A stretch of 64,000 nucleotides of DNA, from assembly GCA_031213475.1 (NCBI GenBank), contig JARUPZ010000003.1:9202509-9266508 (forward strand). Direction: 5' to 3'. Below, one piece after another: positions 1-12,029 of this stretch (position 1 is its first letter; each line of letters starts with the position of its first letter). A program made the position numbers and the translations under genes. Source of the DNA: Nereocystis luetkeana (taxonomy: Eukaryota > Sar > Phaeophyceae > Laminariales > Laminariaceae). The notes beneath the pieces are model-generated. The model searched no databases and had not been told where the DNA came from. It saw nothing but the letters and a program-made list of their open reading frames with translations.

Positions 1-53
1 TCTGTACGAGGCTGAACACAGGAAAAGAGCAAGTCTTCGCACACTTGTGCAAA

Positions 54-3000
54 ATGTTCAGGTTGGAAATTACCAGGGCAGGATCAACACCGACGCGCGG
101 GAAGGCCGCCTGCTTGGCTCTCGTCGCGATTGCCGTGGGATCGCAGGCCCAGAACCTTCCCGTCCCTCCTCTACCATACTCTTACTCTGCTCTGGTTCCG
201 TTCATCAGCGAGCATGCCCTCAGGGTGAGAAGTAAGACTGATGTTTGGACTGCACAACTGCAGACTAGGACTGAAATATCCCACGACTACGTTTATGCAT
301 GAACGAACATGGAGCATGCCCAAGTGCAACTTGAGCAAGTTTGATCGATGTGTTGCTGCTTTTCTGTGCCCCGTGTGTGCGAGCTGTTTCGGATCGTGGG
401 GTCTAGACGTGCTCAGCGCACGTGCAGAGAGTCGGTCTGCGCAGGCTCCAACCTTCAAGGTTGTTGGCGCAATTATTGTCAGGGTTTCGAGCTTGGTTAC
501 GAGTGACGAGCGTACCGGCATTACGTTGAATAAGCTCTACCATACTTTTTATTCTACAAATTTGGATGCAGGACGCGGAGAGATTTCGTATCGCAGCAGC
601 TTATCCTGTACCAGGTACTTCTCACTGCTGTAGTACCAGGTATACCACCCAAAGCGTGTGCGATCGCTCTGTCACACGCAGCTTGCAAAGATGAGTTTCG
701 AGGTAGTTTTTAATATCACAGCGGAGGTGTCTGTTGTACGTGCAGCAAACTCGTATAATAAATTGTAACAGGTCGCAGTTGTTGTACGCAGTACATAGAA
801 CTACTTAATAGATATCTCTTTCTCTGAGCGTGCTCGGTTGGTACATCCCTGGCCTCTCAGAGCTCCCACTTCGAAATCGCCCCCTTTCATTACTTGCTGG
901 ACCTTTCCAGCGGTTGTTTCTTTTCTCCATTTCTGTCTTGGCACTCTCGGTCCTTTCTTCTTTTTTTCTTTCGTTTCGTGTCCGTGCGTGTACTCCGAGT
1001 ACGGGCGATCCCGGCGCCGTCGCGGGTGTCAGCGGGTGCTGGCGGGTAGAGGGGGGGTGCCTAGGCGTTGCGTGTGCCTCGAGACACGAGCGATGCATGA
1101 ACGAGCTCTGTCTGGCTTCCATTTGTTATTTGGGATGGAGTATGTACGAGTTATAAGGGTCGTTCGGGAATCCAAGATAACATTCAAGCGGTGCTTATTT
1201 TTGCGACCACGCTAAAGTTGAAGGAGGGAGTTGCGCAGTCTGAGCACCAACGTTATCGAGCTGGCGAACGACGGCCACGGTGAGCACCGGGCTTCACGCG
1301 AGGCGGGCGACAGGGCTGATTGTGGCAGAGAGTGAGAAAGGAGCGGGCGGCGTACGAGACTGAGAGAGAAGCTCTGCTGTTGGATTTTTTTTCCTCTTAT
1401 TTTTTGACCGGTGCAAGGCGTTCCAATCGAGCAGAAAATTACTACGTGAGGGGACGGGGATCTTTTTTTCGTTCCGAAACTTCGGTTTCATTTTCACTGT
1501 TTTTTCGGTGCTGCTGTTGTGCCGTGCTGTGCTTTCTCTTTCGTACATACAGCAGTTACTCGAAGTAAGAAAATAAGTGCCCTACGTACCTTGGGTATGT
1601 ACGTACGTACGGCATGTGAGCGAACCGCCCGCGTCGCGAAGCGTATGCGGCGTCCGAGCTGTTTTCGCATAATTTTTTTGGAGTGTTTTTTTTCCTTCCT
1701 GAGCGAGCTTAGCGGGCAGCATAGGCCGCCCACGGAGCGAAGAGTATGATACGCATGAAATCTTGAGATCTCTCGACACAGCAGCGTGGGCGTAGCCCAT
1801 CATACCCGTATAACACGAACGACAACACACCTCCTCGGACGAAGTTTAAAACTGATTTTGATGATGCTGCTACAGCTTACGACAATACCTACAACAGTGA
1901 CGACAGGATCGAACAGGTGGTTCAGTTGCAGCTATATACCTGGTATGCACTTACGTTGCTGCTGTGTCCTTGATATTCGAGCTACGGCACATATTGCTAC
2001 GAGGATAGGTAGGTCACTGCGACTGTTTGTCGTGTGAAACACACCACGGCGTGCTACTGTTACTTCTGCAGCAGATTAGTGTTACTTCAACAGCGACTTG
2101 GTAGTACTGACTCTTCTGCGGTGAAGAAGTGTTTTCGCAGACAGTATGATACGAGTAGAGATTTTTTAATAGGCTTCTGTGCCAGATAGCTCTGCGGTCT
2201 ACATAATACCAGCTAACCTTAGCGTCGTGGCTCCAGCCTCTACATAGCCCTATGCGGCGTCCCCGGTGGCTTGGTAGGTGGTCCGCGTGCCTATCAAGAT
2301 CAATTTCGTGGGTTCAAGTCTCACCGAGTGCATGCTCGTGGATTTTTCTTGCAAAAAAGAAATTGATTAGCGGAAAGCGCAAGAGCGTGAGTTAGCTACA
2401 TTCGATGAAAATCGACGAGCAGTGGGAACGCTGAACCCTATGCGCGGCAAAAAATAAAGGCACGTACCGGGGGGGAGAAGGGTGGACACCTGTGACCACG
2501 GCTTGTCCAGAAGCTCGTTGAGGGTGAAAACCTCCCATGAGTAACGCTGGAAGGTAAAAGTGATGTTGAAACAAGAAAAAAAAACAGTACGCGACCCCCT
2601 AGAAGATCCTCAACGAGTACGTACTGCTGCTCTTGCCCAAGCTCTCCCCAGGACGCAGCCCCCTGCGGGGCCGTCTACGAGTACGTACTGCTGCTCTTGT
2701 TTTTTGTTGTGATGGACGAGAGGTAAACAGTTAACATAAGCAGAAAAGCTCCTCTTGGAGATGCATACTTGGTGCGTTAGAACCCAGAGCCCCCACCTCC
2801 ACCCTATAGTCAAAGCTCCGATAACGGCGAGGCGCCCTGACAACAATCCCCACTTAACATTCCAGGTATGATGGCAAATATTTGGTATAGGATAAAATGC
2901 AGAAAACGGGGAGTGCCATGAAACCCCGCCCGTGTGGTTCCAGTGTTCGGAGAAGTGTGATTAAATTACATTAAACATACCCTACGTGAACCATACTGTG

Positions 3001-6000
3001 TAACCGTCACCCTAATGGCGGCAGACATATAACTCCTACAAGTATTGCAGTAAAAATTATTTTACTGCTACAGCAAGCACCACACTGCATTATCAATACA
3101 CTACTCAAATCAGCTCTATCAATGCAAACACAACACATAGCCCTTGCTTTACAGCGCACTCTTCAACGGAGGATATTTGAGGGTTTCTTTGGTGTACGAG
3201 CTGATAGAGAAGGACAGTTTTTGTCTACGGAGGTATAAATTGCGCTCGGATCCAACATCATTATAGTAGAGCGGTTTTTTAGGGTGTATTGTGTTGTCCG
3301 GCTGTTTGCGCGCGCTCGGCACGCGATGATAAATTATTTACTTGTCAATTTGCCGCTGCAGCTCCGGAGGTCGGGAAATGTTGCATACGCCAGAGAATAG
3401 AGCTTTTTACGAGGACTGCAATCAGCACTGTGACTACTGCTACACTGCAGTTGTACCTCATCCTTCGTTTTTGTGGGCGGACTTCTTCCGGGGACTACGT
3501 CGTATTCGAACGGCGGAAGATTACCGGGAAGTCCCCGCAAGACAGTCGAATCCCCCTTCCCTTGCGTCAAGTTCAAGTACTTCGAGACAAAATACTACGC
3601 CGCCCGCACCTACCTCGACCCATCATACAATGCGATGTCCGCAGGTGCATCATCTTGGACACCATGCGTCTTACACCTCGCAGCTAAACGCTGTGCTGGA
3701 GCATCTGCGCTGGAATCCGGAACTCAAGCACCTGGCCAAGATGGGTGTCGACGAGCTTCTGCACAATCTCGACCTTGTACCAGAGGGTGCGTGACGGTGG
3801 CCGCCGACAACGAGGACGCTTAGCGCGTGCGACTTAAAAGCAGGCTGCGCGCGTCTTTCTAGGGCGGAGAGGAGCGGACGCGGACCGTTCCGTGTCACTG
3901 CTGATGCCCCCCGTATTTTTAGCACAACCAAAGTGTGTCACTGATCATCGCCCCGTCGAACTTACCATAGATTTTCACGAACACGTTTCACAGCCACCAG
4001 ATATTTAAATCTGTAAAACTTGTGTTGGGGGAGAGTGGGGGCGGGGGGGTTCCAGACTCCCACCACCGACGATATAGTAGTGCGTTCTTGGCGGGTGATC
4101 TATTGCTGTGGTAGTGCGATTTGACCATGGTTGTCGGGTCTTTATGTGCTCGGTAAATTTGAAACCCTGGCTTCCTTGAGGCGTGTTGACGTCTTCCAAG
4201 GTATTGACAATATTTAACGAGGGCGTTGATGAACGGGGGCCGTATTGCTTCGATCGAGCAATGTCGGAATGAACCACTTGTGCTGCTCCGTCGGGACGGT
4301 GCGGGAGGTTCCATGACGAGGCACAGGCTGGAGGGCGGCGACCGACATGTTCCATTCTCACCTCTCCCACCCGCCCGCCCCCGGAATGGCACATTCGGTA
4401 GCAAGCCCTCGGTTTCACGTTCACTCCGCCTCTCTCTCTCATGCCTTCCGTTCGACTGTCATGGGCTTGTTATTTGGAATCGAGCAGATTACCGACAGGA
4501 TGCCCGTCGCGCCGGGGGTGGCTTCGTGAACCACGACCTCTTCTGGAACGTGCTGTCGCCGTGGGGGGGGCACCCGCCGAGCCAGGACTCGGACACTATC
4601 CAGGTGACACATCCTCTCCTCTGTTTTTTGCTACTCGTACACGAAGTATTGGTACTGTGCTTGATATAAATAATCGACAAATTGGCGAAGCGTGTCGAGG
4701 GAGGTGCAAAGACTACGACTCTTGCTACGAACGTGAGATAAAGTTAGCGCCTTTTCTACCACCCGCCCCCCCCTCGGCTCGGAGGCTCCTTCGGTCTCCT
4801 CCTGCGTTCTTGTGCCGCCGGATATCGCCCCCCAGCTGCGGCAGTGCTGTTGCCATCTCGACACGATTTTCGCGCGTGTCGTTTCTGAGAAAAATATTGT
4901 GGCCACCGAGGTTACCAGCCGGCTTTCGCGGGGACTATTAATATGTAGGACGTGTAATTGAATCGAGTGCCCCCAGGGGTTGAGTGGCAGTATATCAGGT
5001 ACAGCTGAGCTTCACACGTACCCCGGTGTTTGCAAACGTTACGACCGTGGACAGGAGCGTCGCTTGGCCAGCGTCATCGACAAGTCGTTCGGCTCTTTCG
5101 AAGATATGCAGTACGCTTTCTCCAACGCGGCGTCGGTGTTTTCGGGATCGGGGTGAGTGATGACTGCCGCCGTGTCCACGGCGTTTTTTCCATCCTCCGG
5201 TCAAGCTCTAGCGAACGTAGCAACGGCAGCTCAAGGTTTTTTTCCCCCCCATTCCGTTGGCAGTAAACCCATACAGCTGTGCGGGCCAATCTCCTGGACG
5301 CCCCCTCCGCCCCTTGAAAGGAGCGGGCAACCCGAGATGTGGGATGAAGACGAGTAGAAAGAGATCGCATAAATTGGCATCTCGGAAATATCACGCTACC
5401 ATGTTGTTCGTGGTTGGATATTGCACCTTTCCGGAAGATCGGCGGTCAAGGTCGAATTTTCCTAGAACGGAACACGGCGGCGCAACCTCCCCCCTCCCCT
5501 GCCGATTTCCCCCGTGGTCCACCCGTGAGCCGTGTCCGACTTTCATGCTAAGCGTCGCGGCGTTTTCTTGCTGGTGTAATCTTTGCTGTCCGCTACAGAT
5601 GGGTATTCATGTACTACGATCACGAGGAGGCAAGCCTCGACATCGTCGTGACGGAGAACAACAACACGCCTGCCATGAACCCGAAAACCACCCCCATCCT
5701 GGTGCTCGATCTGTGGGAGCACGCATACTATCTAGACGTGAGCCCGTGTGTAAATCTCATCTGTTCGTCGATAGGCTAGAGATGAATCTCACAGACGCTT
5801 GGGGGCATCCGGGTATACCTTCTCGTTCGCTGAACCGTTAGTAAATTCACTCTCGCCCGATCTGCTACGATCCCGGCATACACGGATTACCTATTAAAAG
5901 TGATCAGCGAAGGTGCTCTCCGAACGGCTCTCTCTCACTACGGCCGTGTGATAGGCGATGAGCGATAAACGCTGCTGCTTGGCGGTGAGCGTAGCCATGC

Positions 6001-6527
6001 CTCCCGACGGTAGTTGCTGTTGTCTGCAGACGCCGCCTGGTAGCAAAGCAAAATACCGCCTGCACGTTAAAGACGAGCGAACGGTATAGGTTGATATAAT
6101 CTTGGACCCATCCCTTGAGCGTCATCCACGGACAAGCTTCGCGCCCGTCGTATCACGCATGGCGGAGCCTTGCTACTTGAATATATCGGCATGGCGTATT
6201 GTTGAATAGCCTTTTGGATATTGCCGCTAGAGTGCAAAAATCGCAACACGCTTTCATAATACATAAGCAAAGCATGCAACGATAGCTTGTTTCCACGCGC
6301 GCCGCGATGCCTGATGCGATCCCTCTTGGCCTCGGTTGGCGCCTTATTTATATTTCTGGACCTGGGTTTGCCGCCGTCAGTACGAAAACCGCAAGGACGT
6401 GTACATCACAAACTTCTGGGGGTCCGTGGACTGGGCTAGAGTGTCCACTCGCTACGCGGAGGCGTCGGGAGATGTCGTGCCGGAAGCCTTGCCCTCGCCT
6501 GAAAGGCAAGTTTTTGCAGAAGGCTAG
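54..6527 (+). CDS. Fe/Mn superoxide dismutase, six exons, complete
   Basis: Converts superoxide to peroxide and oxygen. Exons: 54-224, 3645-3786, 4488-4603, 5055-5152, 5599-5737, 6381-6527. All introns are GT-AG and phases agree, giving 270 residues. The ATG at 54 opens an N-terminal extension whose hydrophobic stretch (CLALVAIAVGSQA) looks like a signal or organelle-targeting peptide. The SOD fold starts at PVPPLPYSYSALVPF. Metal ligands expected for the family are His59 (VHHLGHHASY), His120 (GGGFVNHDLFW), Asp213 and His217 (DLWEHAYY). GSGWVF and the C-terminal FWGSVDWARVSTRY are also family signatures. The GGG before VNH resembles Mn-type enzymes, but the usual NQD motif is replaced by an Asn-rich stretch, so metal choice is open. 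Intron 1 (225-3644) contains a SINE. A GC splice donor at 6506 offers an alternative C-terminus. Family identity is firm; location in the cell is inferred. Confidence 0.93.
225..3644 (+). other. SOD intron 1 (3.4 kb)
   Basis: A long GT-AG intron with donor gtgaga at 225 and acceptor ending at 3644. Apart from the SINE at 2258-2584 it holds poly-T and poly-G tracts and three copies of the palindromic word TACCWGGTA (609, 634, 1937). No exon-like segment was recognised. Confidence 0.7.
2258..2584 (+). mobile_element. tRNA-derived SINE, copy 1 (in SOD intron 1)
   Basis: The tRNA-like head begins CGTCCCCGGTGG. It has an A-box-like TGGCTTGGTAGG at 2267-2278 and a B-box-like GGTTCAAGTCT at 2311-2321, set in a good T-arm (GTGGG/CTCAC). 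A unique body and an A-rich tail follow. A second copy lies at 9645-9984 with roughly 90% identity by eye. The internal polymerase III boxes and A tail are what define a SINE. No clear target-site duplication was found. Confidence 0.8.
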
Positions 6528-7351
6528 CACGAAAGCGGGCCACGTTACGCAGCGGTGGAGACACTACGTACGCGCGCGGGGGGGAGGTTATGCGCGCGGG
6601 GGGGGGAAGCTGTACACACCGCTGGATGCACGCGAGGGAGTAAGTCTATGTGTCGTTATCATGGCGCGACCACAAGCGATTTGGAGGAAATTTGGTTTCT
6701 TTAGGGAGGTCATTTATCACCTGCGCAGAAGTGAACAACCCGCCAACAAGCGCAACCTTCTTGATAGGTTGTGCATGCCTGCACGCTTCAGGCGGCAGGA
6801 TGAGTGCGTCAGCTACGCGCCGCAATAGCCAAGCATGCGCATCAACCCTTGTTGACTCAACTTAACGGGGACCTCCTGTCCTCGGGCTTCCGCATATGGT
6901 CTATCGCTCGCGGGAATGCATTGGTAGTCTGCCAAACGCGATGTGCTGCACACAATGACAAGTACAGAGAAACATCCCGCAGGGGTCTTCTCTCAGCATG
7001 TAGATGCACCGCAAGCACGGGCGTGCGTGCGTTTTTACCAGCTTCCCAAATGGCACAATATTGATTTGGTCGAAATGGCGAAAGTAGCGCTGCGGTCAAA
7101 CATCCAGCAAAAGCTACGAAGCGTCCGGCTCTTTGTTTTTTATTCCGATAGCCGGGCGTCACGCGCTGTCTGTCATGTACACGTGTTGCTGCATTTTTCT
7201 CCGGAGTTTTGGTCGGTGTTCAATCAATCTCATCCCTCCGCTGTCTGAGGTAACCCCGGCCCTCGACACCGTTGTGACGTCGCTGTTGCATTCGTCCTGA
7301 TCTGGTTGGTTGCCCTTCGTTCCTGCGCTCGCTCGCACGCCCGACCGGCAG

Positions 7352-7424
7352 GCGCGAGAAGGAGGCCGTCGGGTTGACGCCAGCTTTGGAGGACGCCGAC
7401 AAGGCTTTGCTGGCGGAGGTGTGA
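7352..7424 (+). other. candidate alternative terminal exon of the SOD gene
   Basis: Inside the last SOD exon, GAAAG is followed at 6506 by gcaagt, the best consensus for a GC-AG intron donor. A pyrimidine-rich tract ending in CAG at 7349-7351 precedes an open stretch. Joined in phase, this would replace the short tail RQVFAEG with an acidic helical tail containing EAVGLTPALEDADKALLAEV and a stop at 7422. Reading straight through gives a stop at 6525. Both forms are possible, and only transcripts can decide. Confidence 0.35.
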
Positions 7425-8762
7425 GGACGGCGTCCCTCAGCACTCTGCACAAGGGGTCGGTGGCGTCACCGCTGTCGTGATGCCACGATATTTCTTTGTA
7501 CCATATTTTTGTGTTAGTTGTATACCTGGTAGTCTATATTGGCCTGGTATTCACCGTCTCGCGGTTTGTTGCTCGCTGTGCTGATGTATGGTAGCCCGAA
7601 GCTCGGGACACACAGTATTAGCTGGCCCCGTCGGTAGAGGGTGGTGTTGCTGCGGCCAGGAGGATGAGGAGAAGGAGGAACGGGGGAGGGATAAAATAAA
7701 CCATGACACGGCCGCCGCCGGTCTTTGAGGGGAGCAACCCCCAGGAAAAACGAAGCGCAGTTAGCAAAGGGTTCAAGTCTTCGTGCGTTGAGCTTTCAAC
7801 CCGAACCATCGGCAAACGTCGGAGGAAACAACCTACCTGGTACAAGATATCGACAGAACATCTCGACGGCGCAATTTTCATTTTTTGTCGGCGTTCGTCA
7901 CGTCGTCCGCAACCACGTGCCCATCATGTCTGGGTGCGGTGGAGGGCATGCTGCGAGGAGGAACCATTCGTCGTTCGACCTTCGGAACATCAACGCGCTA
8001 CGTCGAGCAGAACGCTCATGTGTACACCCCCCTTGCATCATTTGCGCAAAAACCTGCATCACCGAGCCTATACGTGCTGTGCCTCCACGGGGCTGCATAC
8101 TCGTTCTGCAACCCCCCCCCCCCACAACACAAATACCCGATGGGATATTGGTTAACATGTGATCCTGTTCATTCATGTGCGACAGCTCGGTTGCGTTCTC
8201 TGTGCTGTGCCTCCAAGAAAAGCGACACCCGACCCCGCCCGTAACCGATGCAATATCAATACATTCAAGGATCAGCTACAGCTGTCCCCCGCGGTTGTTT
8301 GGTGTCTCCCCGATCTCAGTCCTGCCCAAGCCCTTAGAGCCAGAGCTCGGTTCGCGTCGAACGACGTGAGCGTGGGTCTGCTGATCGGGTTGCCCAGTCA
8401 GCTCTCGCAACGAATGCCCTGTGCATCATGGGCATACACGGGCATAGAAAAGGGTGCACAACTTACAGTAGTATGGCGTTCGCACCTTGTTTCGCAACAT
8501 TTTCCTTGTACTCTTTTGGCGCCTCCCTCTAGTCTATATAGTTGGAAGGCTGTTCGTAGGCCTAATTATTAATAGTGCTTGCTCATTATGGTGGGTGAGC
8601 CCTCCGCGCGTAATTGCGAACCCAATCGTACTGCTGTGTGCCTGGGACGCTGCTTGCCTTGATTGGGCTGACATGTCGTTGTTATGATCCTGTTATGTAT
8701 GAGGCTTAGATTGGGTAGGCGATTGGTTAACCTTTTACCTTTAGCCCAACGGACTAATACCT

Positions 8763-8830
8763 TAACAAATGGCGTCGTCGGCAGGACTGGAACCTGCGCG
8801 TGAAATCACAATGGGTTTCCTTCACATTGT
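8763..8830 (-). other. tRNA-like 3' half, possible SINE or tRNA relic
   Basis: Read on the minus strand, GCAGG TTCCAGT CCTGC forms a perfect five-pair T-arm with a B-box-like GGTTCCAGTCC (8784-8794 on the plus strand). It is followed by CGACGACG and CCA. No matching 5' acceptor strand or convincing A box was found, so a working tRNA gene is unlikely. It may be a tRNA-derived SINE head or a tRNA fragment. Confidence 0.3.
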
Positions 8831-9223
8831 CGCATGTGCGCATACTATTAAGATCTATACTGTGTGCTCGGTGCAGCTGGGCGCAACGGAATTTACTCAA
8901 AGGTCTCGCGTCCGCGAGGGGTGGCAATCGGGGGGAATGTGTAATATTGTTACAGGTTGCAGACTACGACACACTTCACTTGAAAATGAAGACAGAAGCT
9001 GGGCTGCGGGCTACCAGGTACAGGAGAAAAAAAAACTCTACTATAATAATTACGGGGGACCATTGTGAACAGGACCTCGAAGAAAAAAAAGGTGTTGAAG
9101 AGCCATAATATATTATCGGTACAATTGAAGCCAACAACAAACAGATGAAGCCCAACTACAATATTAGCCACAGGGAGGTATTGTGTGTTCTTGACATTAA
9201 GTTTACGTACCCGCTATACCCGT

Positions 9224-9321
9224 GCGGGAAGGGGGGAGAAGAGCCTGCTATGTGACCCCGGATCTGAGTTACGAGTTGGAAGGAGAGAGAGAAGATGTGC
9301 GAAGATAATAAATGGGATGAG
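9224..9321 (+). repeat. dispersed repeat, copy R1 (SINE-like 3' module)
   Basis: About 100 bases shared with copies R2 and R3 (opposite orientation). The shared core holds GAAGAGCCTGCTATGTGACC and GATCTGAGTTACGAG. It ends in GGGATGAG followed by a CAA simple-repeat tail. The three copies end in different A-rich tails, which suggests retrotransposed 3' ends. Together with R2 it forms an imperfect inverted repeat with a spacer of about 150 bases. Confidence 0.6.
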
Positions 9322-9470
9322 CAACAACAACAACATCCAGCGCAACCAGTGTCCGTGCCGATTCTTCAATCCTAGAAAGATGCAATTGAAGTTCTGTGGT
9401 CACAAAAGCATACCACAGGTATTAATAGTCAGTTGTACACCACAGAGATACTTTTTTCTTTTTCTTTTTC

Positions 9471-9611
9471 TCATCCCATTCATTATCTTCGCACATCTTC
9501 CTCTCTCTGTCTCTCCTTCCCACTCGTAACTCAGATCCGGGGTCACATAGCAGGCTCTTCTAGCCCCTTCCCGCTACGGTACGTGCCTTCATTTTTATCG
9601 CGAGAAGATTA
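9471..9611 (-). repeat. dispersed repeat, copy R2
   Basis: Reverse-complement copy of R1. On the minus strand it starts near AATCTTCTCGCGATAAAAAT, contains AAGGCACGTACC (also present in the SINEs at 2.46 and 9.86 kb), and ends in an A/G-rich tail. It shares its full length with R3, including the 5' part that R1 lacks. Confidence 0.6.
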
Positions 9612-9644
9612 TTATTACGAAATATAATATTTTTACCTGGTACA

Positions 9645-9984
9645 CGTCCCCGGTGGCTTGGTAGGTGGTCCGCGTGCCTATCAAGATCAATTTCGTGGGT
9701 TCAAGTCTCACCGAGTGCATGCTCGTGGCTTTTTCTTGCAAAAAAGAAATTGATTAGCGGAAAGCGCGAGAGCGTGAGTTAGCTATATATATTCGATGAA
9801 AATCGACGAGCAGTGGGAATGCTGAACCCTACGTATGCGCGACAAAAACAAAAGGCACGTACCGGGGGGGAGAAGGGATGACACCTGTGACCACGGCTTG
9901 TCCAGGAGCTCGTTGAGGGTAAAACCTCCCACGAGTAAAAATAAAAGGCTGGAAAGTAAAAGTGATGTTGAAAAAAAAAAAAAA
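9645..9984 (+). mobile_element. tRNA-derived SINE, copy 2
   Basis: Same head, A box, B box and body as the copy at 2258-2584, ending in a pure A run. Small insertions distinguish the two (for example an extended TA stretch near 9785). It lies only about 33 bases from repeat R2, so this is a local cluster of short retroelements. Confidence 0.8.
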
Positions 9985-11817
9985 TGGATTCGACGGGCAC
10001 GATACATACACATTCTATAAAATAAGGAAAACAAAGGTATTCACATTTAACATCAATCGTACCCTGGTAGCAGCGAAGTGTATCTGGAACCTTTCAGCCG
10101 ACCATGGTAAGTGCGATCGGGTGCTGTCCAATCAGAGGGAGGGCGAGGAAGCCGTTCCCGAGTGTAATAATAATATTTCGTGTACCTAACTAAATGGCTC
10201 AAAAGGGAGGTGTATCTGCTACTGCTGTGTTTGGCTTTTACTCACCTGCTCATCACATATTAAAATATTCCACATGATCGACACCGACGGAATTTCGAAT
10301 TATAATCCGACGGAGCGGAACGAACGGACGATCTCATCTGGAAGATGGGTGATAATGGACGACAAAGGCGCCGCGTTGCCCTGGTTGTTTGAAAACTGGA
10401 CAGCTTGGCGGGCACATTCTGTGGGCTAACGAGCTTCGATCGTCCTCCTGCGGTGGAATAGACGCGCTGGCAAGAATGTCTACGCAACAAACTTCCTCTC
10501 CTCTCCAACGTTCCGTGGTTGGTGATGCTCAAGTCATCACCGCTGCTTCGCAGCTTGCTTCTGCTACTGCCTCCTCCCGGTCGCAGGCGACGCCGCCGCT
10601 TGACACAGGGCAACACGCTCAAGCCCCGTCCGGGGCTAGTACCCAAGACCAGACAGCAGCAGCAGCGGCTGTGACTCTGCAGCAAGCAAGAGCAACTCCT
10701 TCTGTTGGTGAGACAAGTACCTGGTAGTTGTTATGGGTATCGCGTTATTTTCCTGCTCTTCTTGTTGTTTCAAGTAATGCACCAGAACTGCTTCGTATTA
10801 TACCAGTACTAAAGAGTCAGTACATAACAGTTTAATAGTACTTGTGCACCAGGTACGAGTACTGCTACCTGTACCGTGCTTGATTCACAGGGTATACAGG
10901 TATAATAGTATTTTGATTTGATTTCCCGTGCTTCGCTGCCATTCTACTGCGAGTGATCTCGCAAGCCGCCACACCGCCAGGCGTAAGGTCCACCCTCATT
11001 GTTACCCAATACGACAACCCCACGAAGAAGGCCAACACGAACTTATGCCCCGCTTCTCCCCGTGCGGCCTGCGGGGCTACCCTTGCGCTTCGGTCGTCAT
11101 GTTGATCTTCAGTCATGTCTGTTTTAGTATGCCTCGCGGGACACCGGCTCACCCGGCCGCCACACGACCCCCCGCGGCCGCGCGATCGCAGTGGCACGCC
11201 CGCCCCACATGTCAGCCCACAGTGTCCCCTGCGAAAGAAGAGGCGCCGCGCCGCAGCCAAACTCACCGAACGGGAAACGTCAAAAGTTGCTCTCCCTGGG
11301 ACGGGCTGCTACGTAGGCCCCTGGGGGGCCGAGGGGTCATGAATAAATGGAATTCCAGTACGATACAGCAACAAACAACAAACTTCTGTAAGTTGTACCT
11401 GGTATGAAAGTATTCACTCACCATGTACCACTGTCCTGCTATATACCATGGCGGGTGGGTACGCGGGTGGGTGGATGATGGGAGGTTTGTTGGTACATGG
11501 ATGAGTGGGTGAGTGGATGCGTTGTTGGGTGTGGATGTGTGACGTCACAGCAACATTTTTTTTTTCAAGTCCGCTGGTGGTGTTGCGACGTACCACTATT
11601 AATTTTTCATACTGTACATATAACTCTCTTGAATGACAGAGCGGCCGGAGGTGAAAACCGATCGTTTCTACAGTGGTGGTGATACTGCTCTAATTGTCGC
11701 GCCGTCTTTTATTGCGCTGCTGGGATGGATGCCCTCCGTGCCTAGACACGCGGCCACTGAAGTTCCTTATTCCACGGTGCGGTATGGGCAGATTTTTATT
11801 TTTTTTATTTTTATTTT
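9985..11817. other. unassigned stretch with exon-like segments
   Basis: No gene is recognised. Exon-like hints: an open segment up to 10,105 ends at a perfect GTAAGT donor, with frame containing NINRTLVAAKCIWNLSADHG. An open segment 10,389-10,727 is rich in Ala, Ser and Gln and has an AG before 10,404. A GC-rich open segment 11,115-11,342 contains the basic stretch RKKRRRAAAKL. They could belong to one unrecognised gene or be chance frames. Two TACCWGGTA words lie at 10,718 and 11,396. Confidence 0.3.
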
Positions 11818-11954
11818 CCATCCCATTCATTATCTTCGCACATCTTCTTCTCTCTCTCCTTCCAACTCGTAACTCAGATCCGGGGTCACATAGCAGGCTC
11901 TTCTCCCCCCTTCCCGCTACGGTACGTGCCTTCATTTTTTATCGCGAGAAGATT
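11818..11954 (-). repeat. dispersed repeat, copy R3
   Basis: Minus-strand copy of the same repeat as R1 and R2, very close to R2 from GATAAAA through GGGATGG. Its own tail is an A/T-rich run (11,790-11,817 on the plus strand). Different tails on otherwise similar copies are consistent with independent insertions. Confidence 0.6.
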
Positions 11955-12029
11955 TCAGCCTTTTCTTCCCTCGTCGACTCGCATCGAATTGTGCCTACCC
12001 ACGCTGCAAGGCGCTCTCAACAATTGAAT

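Larger units (their letters stand above)
6528..9223. other. gene-poor stretch after SOD
   Basis: No recognisable gene apart from the candidate SOD exon at 7352-7424 and the tRNA-like segment near 8.8 kb. Short open frames near 7.9-8.2 kb exist in two frames without family motifs or convincing splice sites. A short GC-rich duplication (gcgcgcgggggg twice) lies near 6570-6607. Confidence 0.5.

Noticed and set aside
9224-9611. A single foldback DNA transposon
   Set aside because: No target duplication, and a lone copy of the same arm at 11,818-11,954 with its own tail argues for independent retro-insertions.
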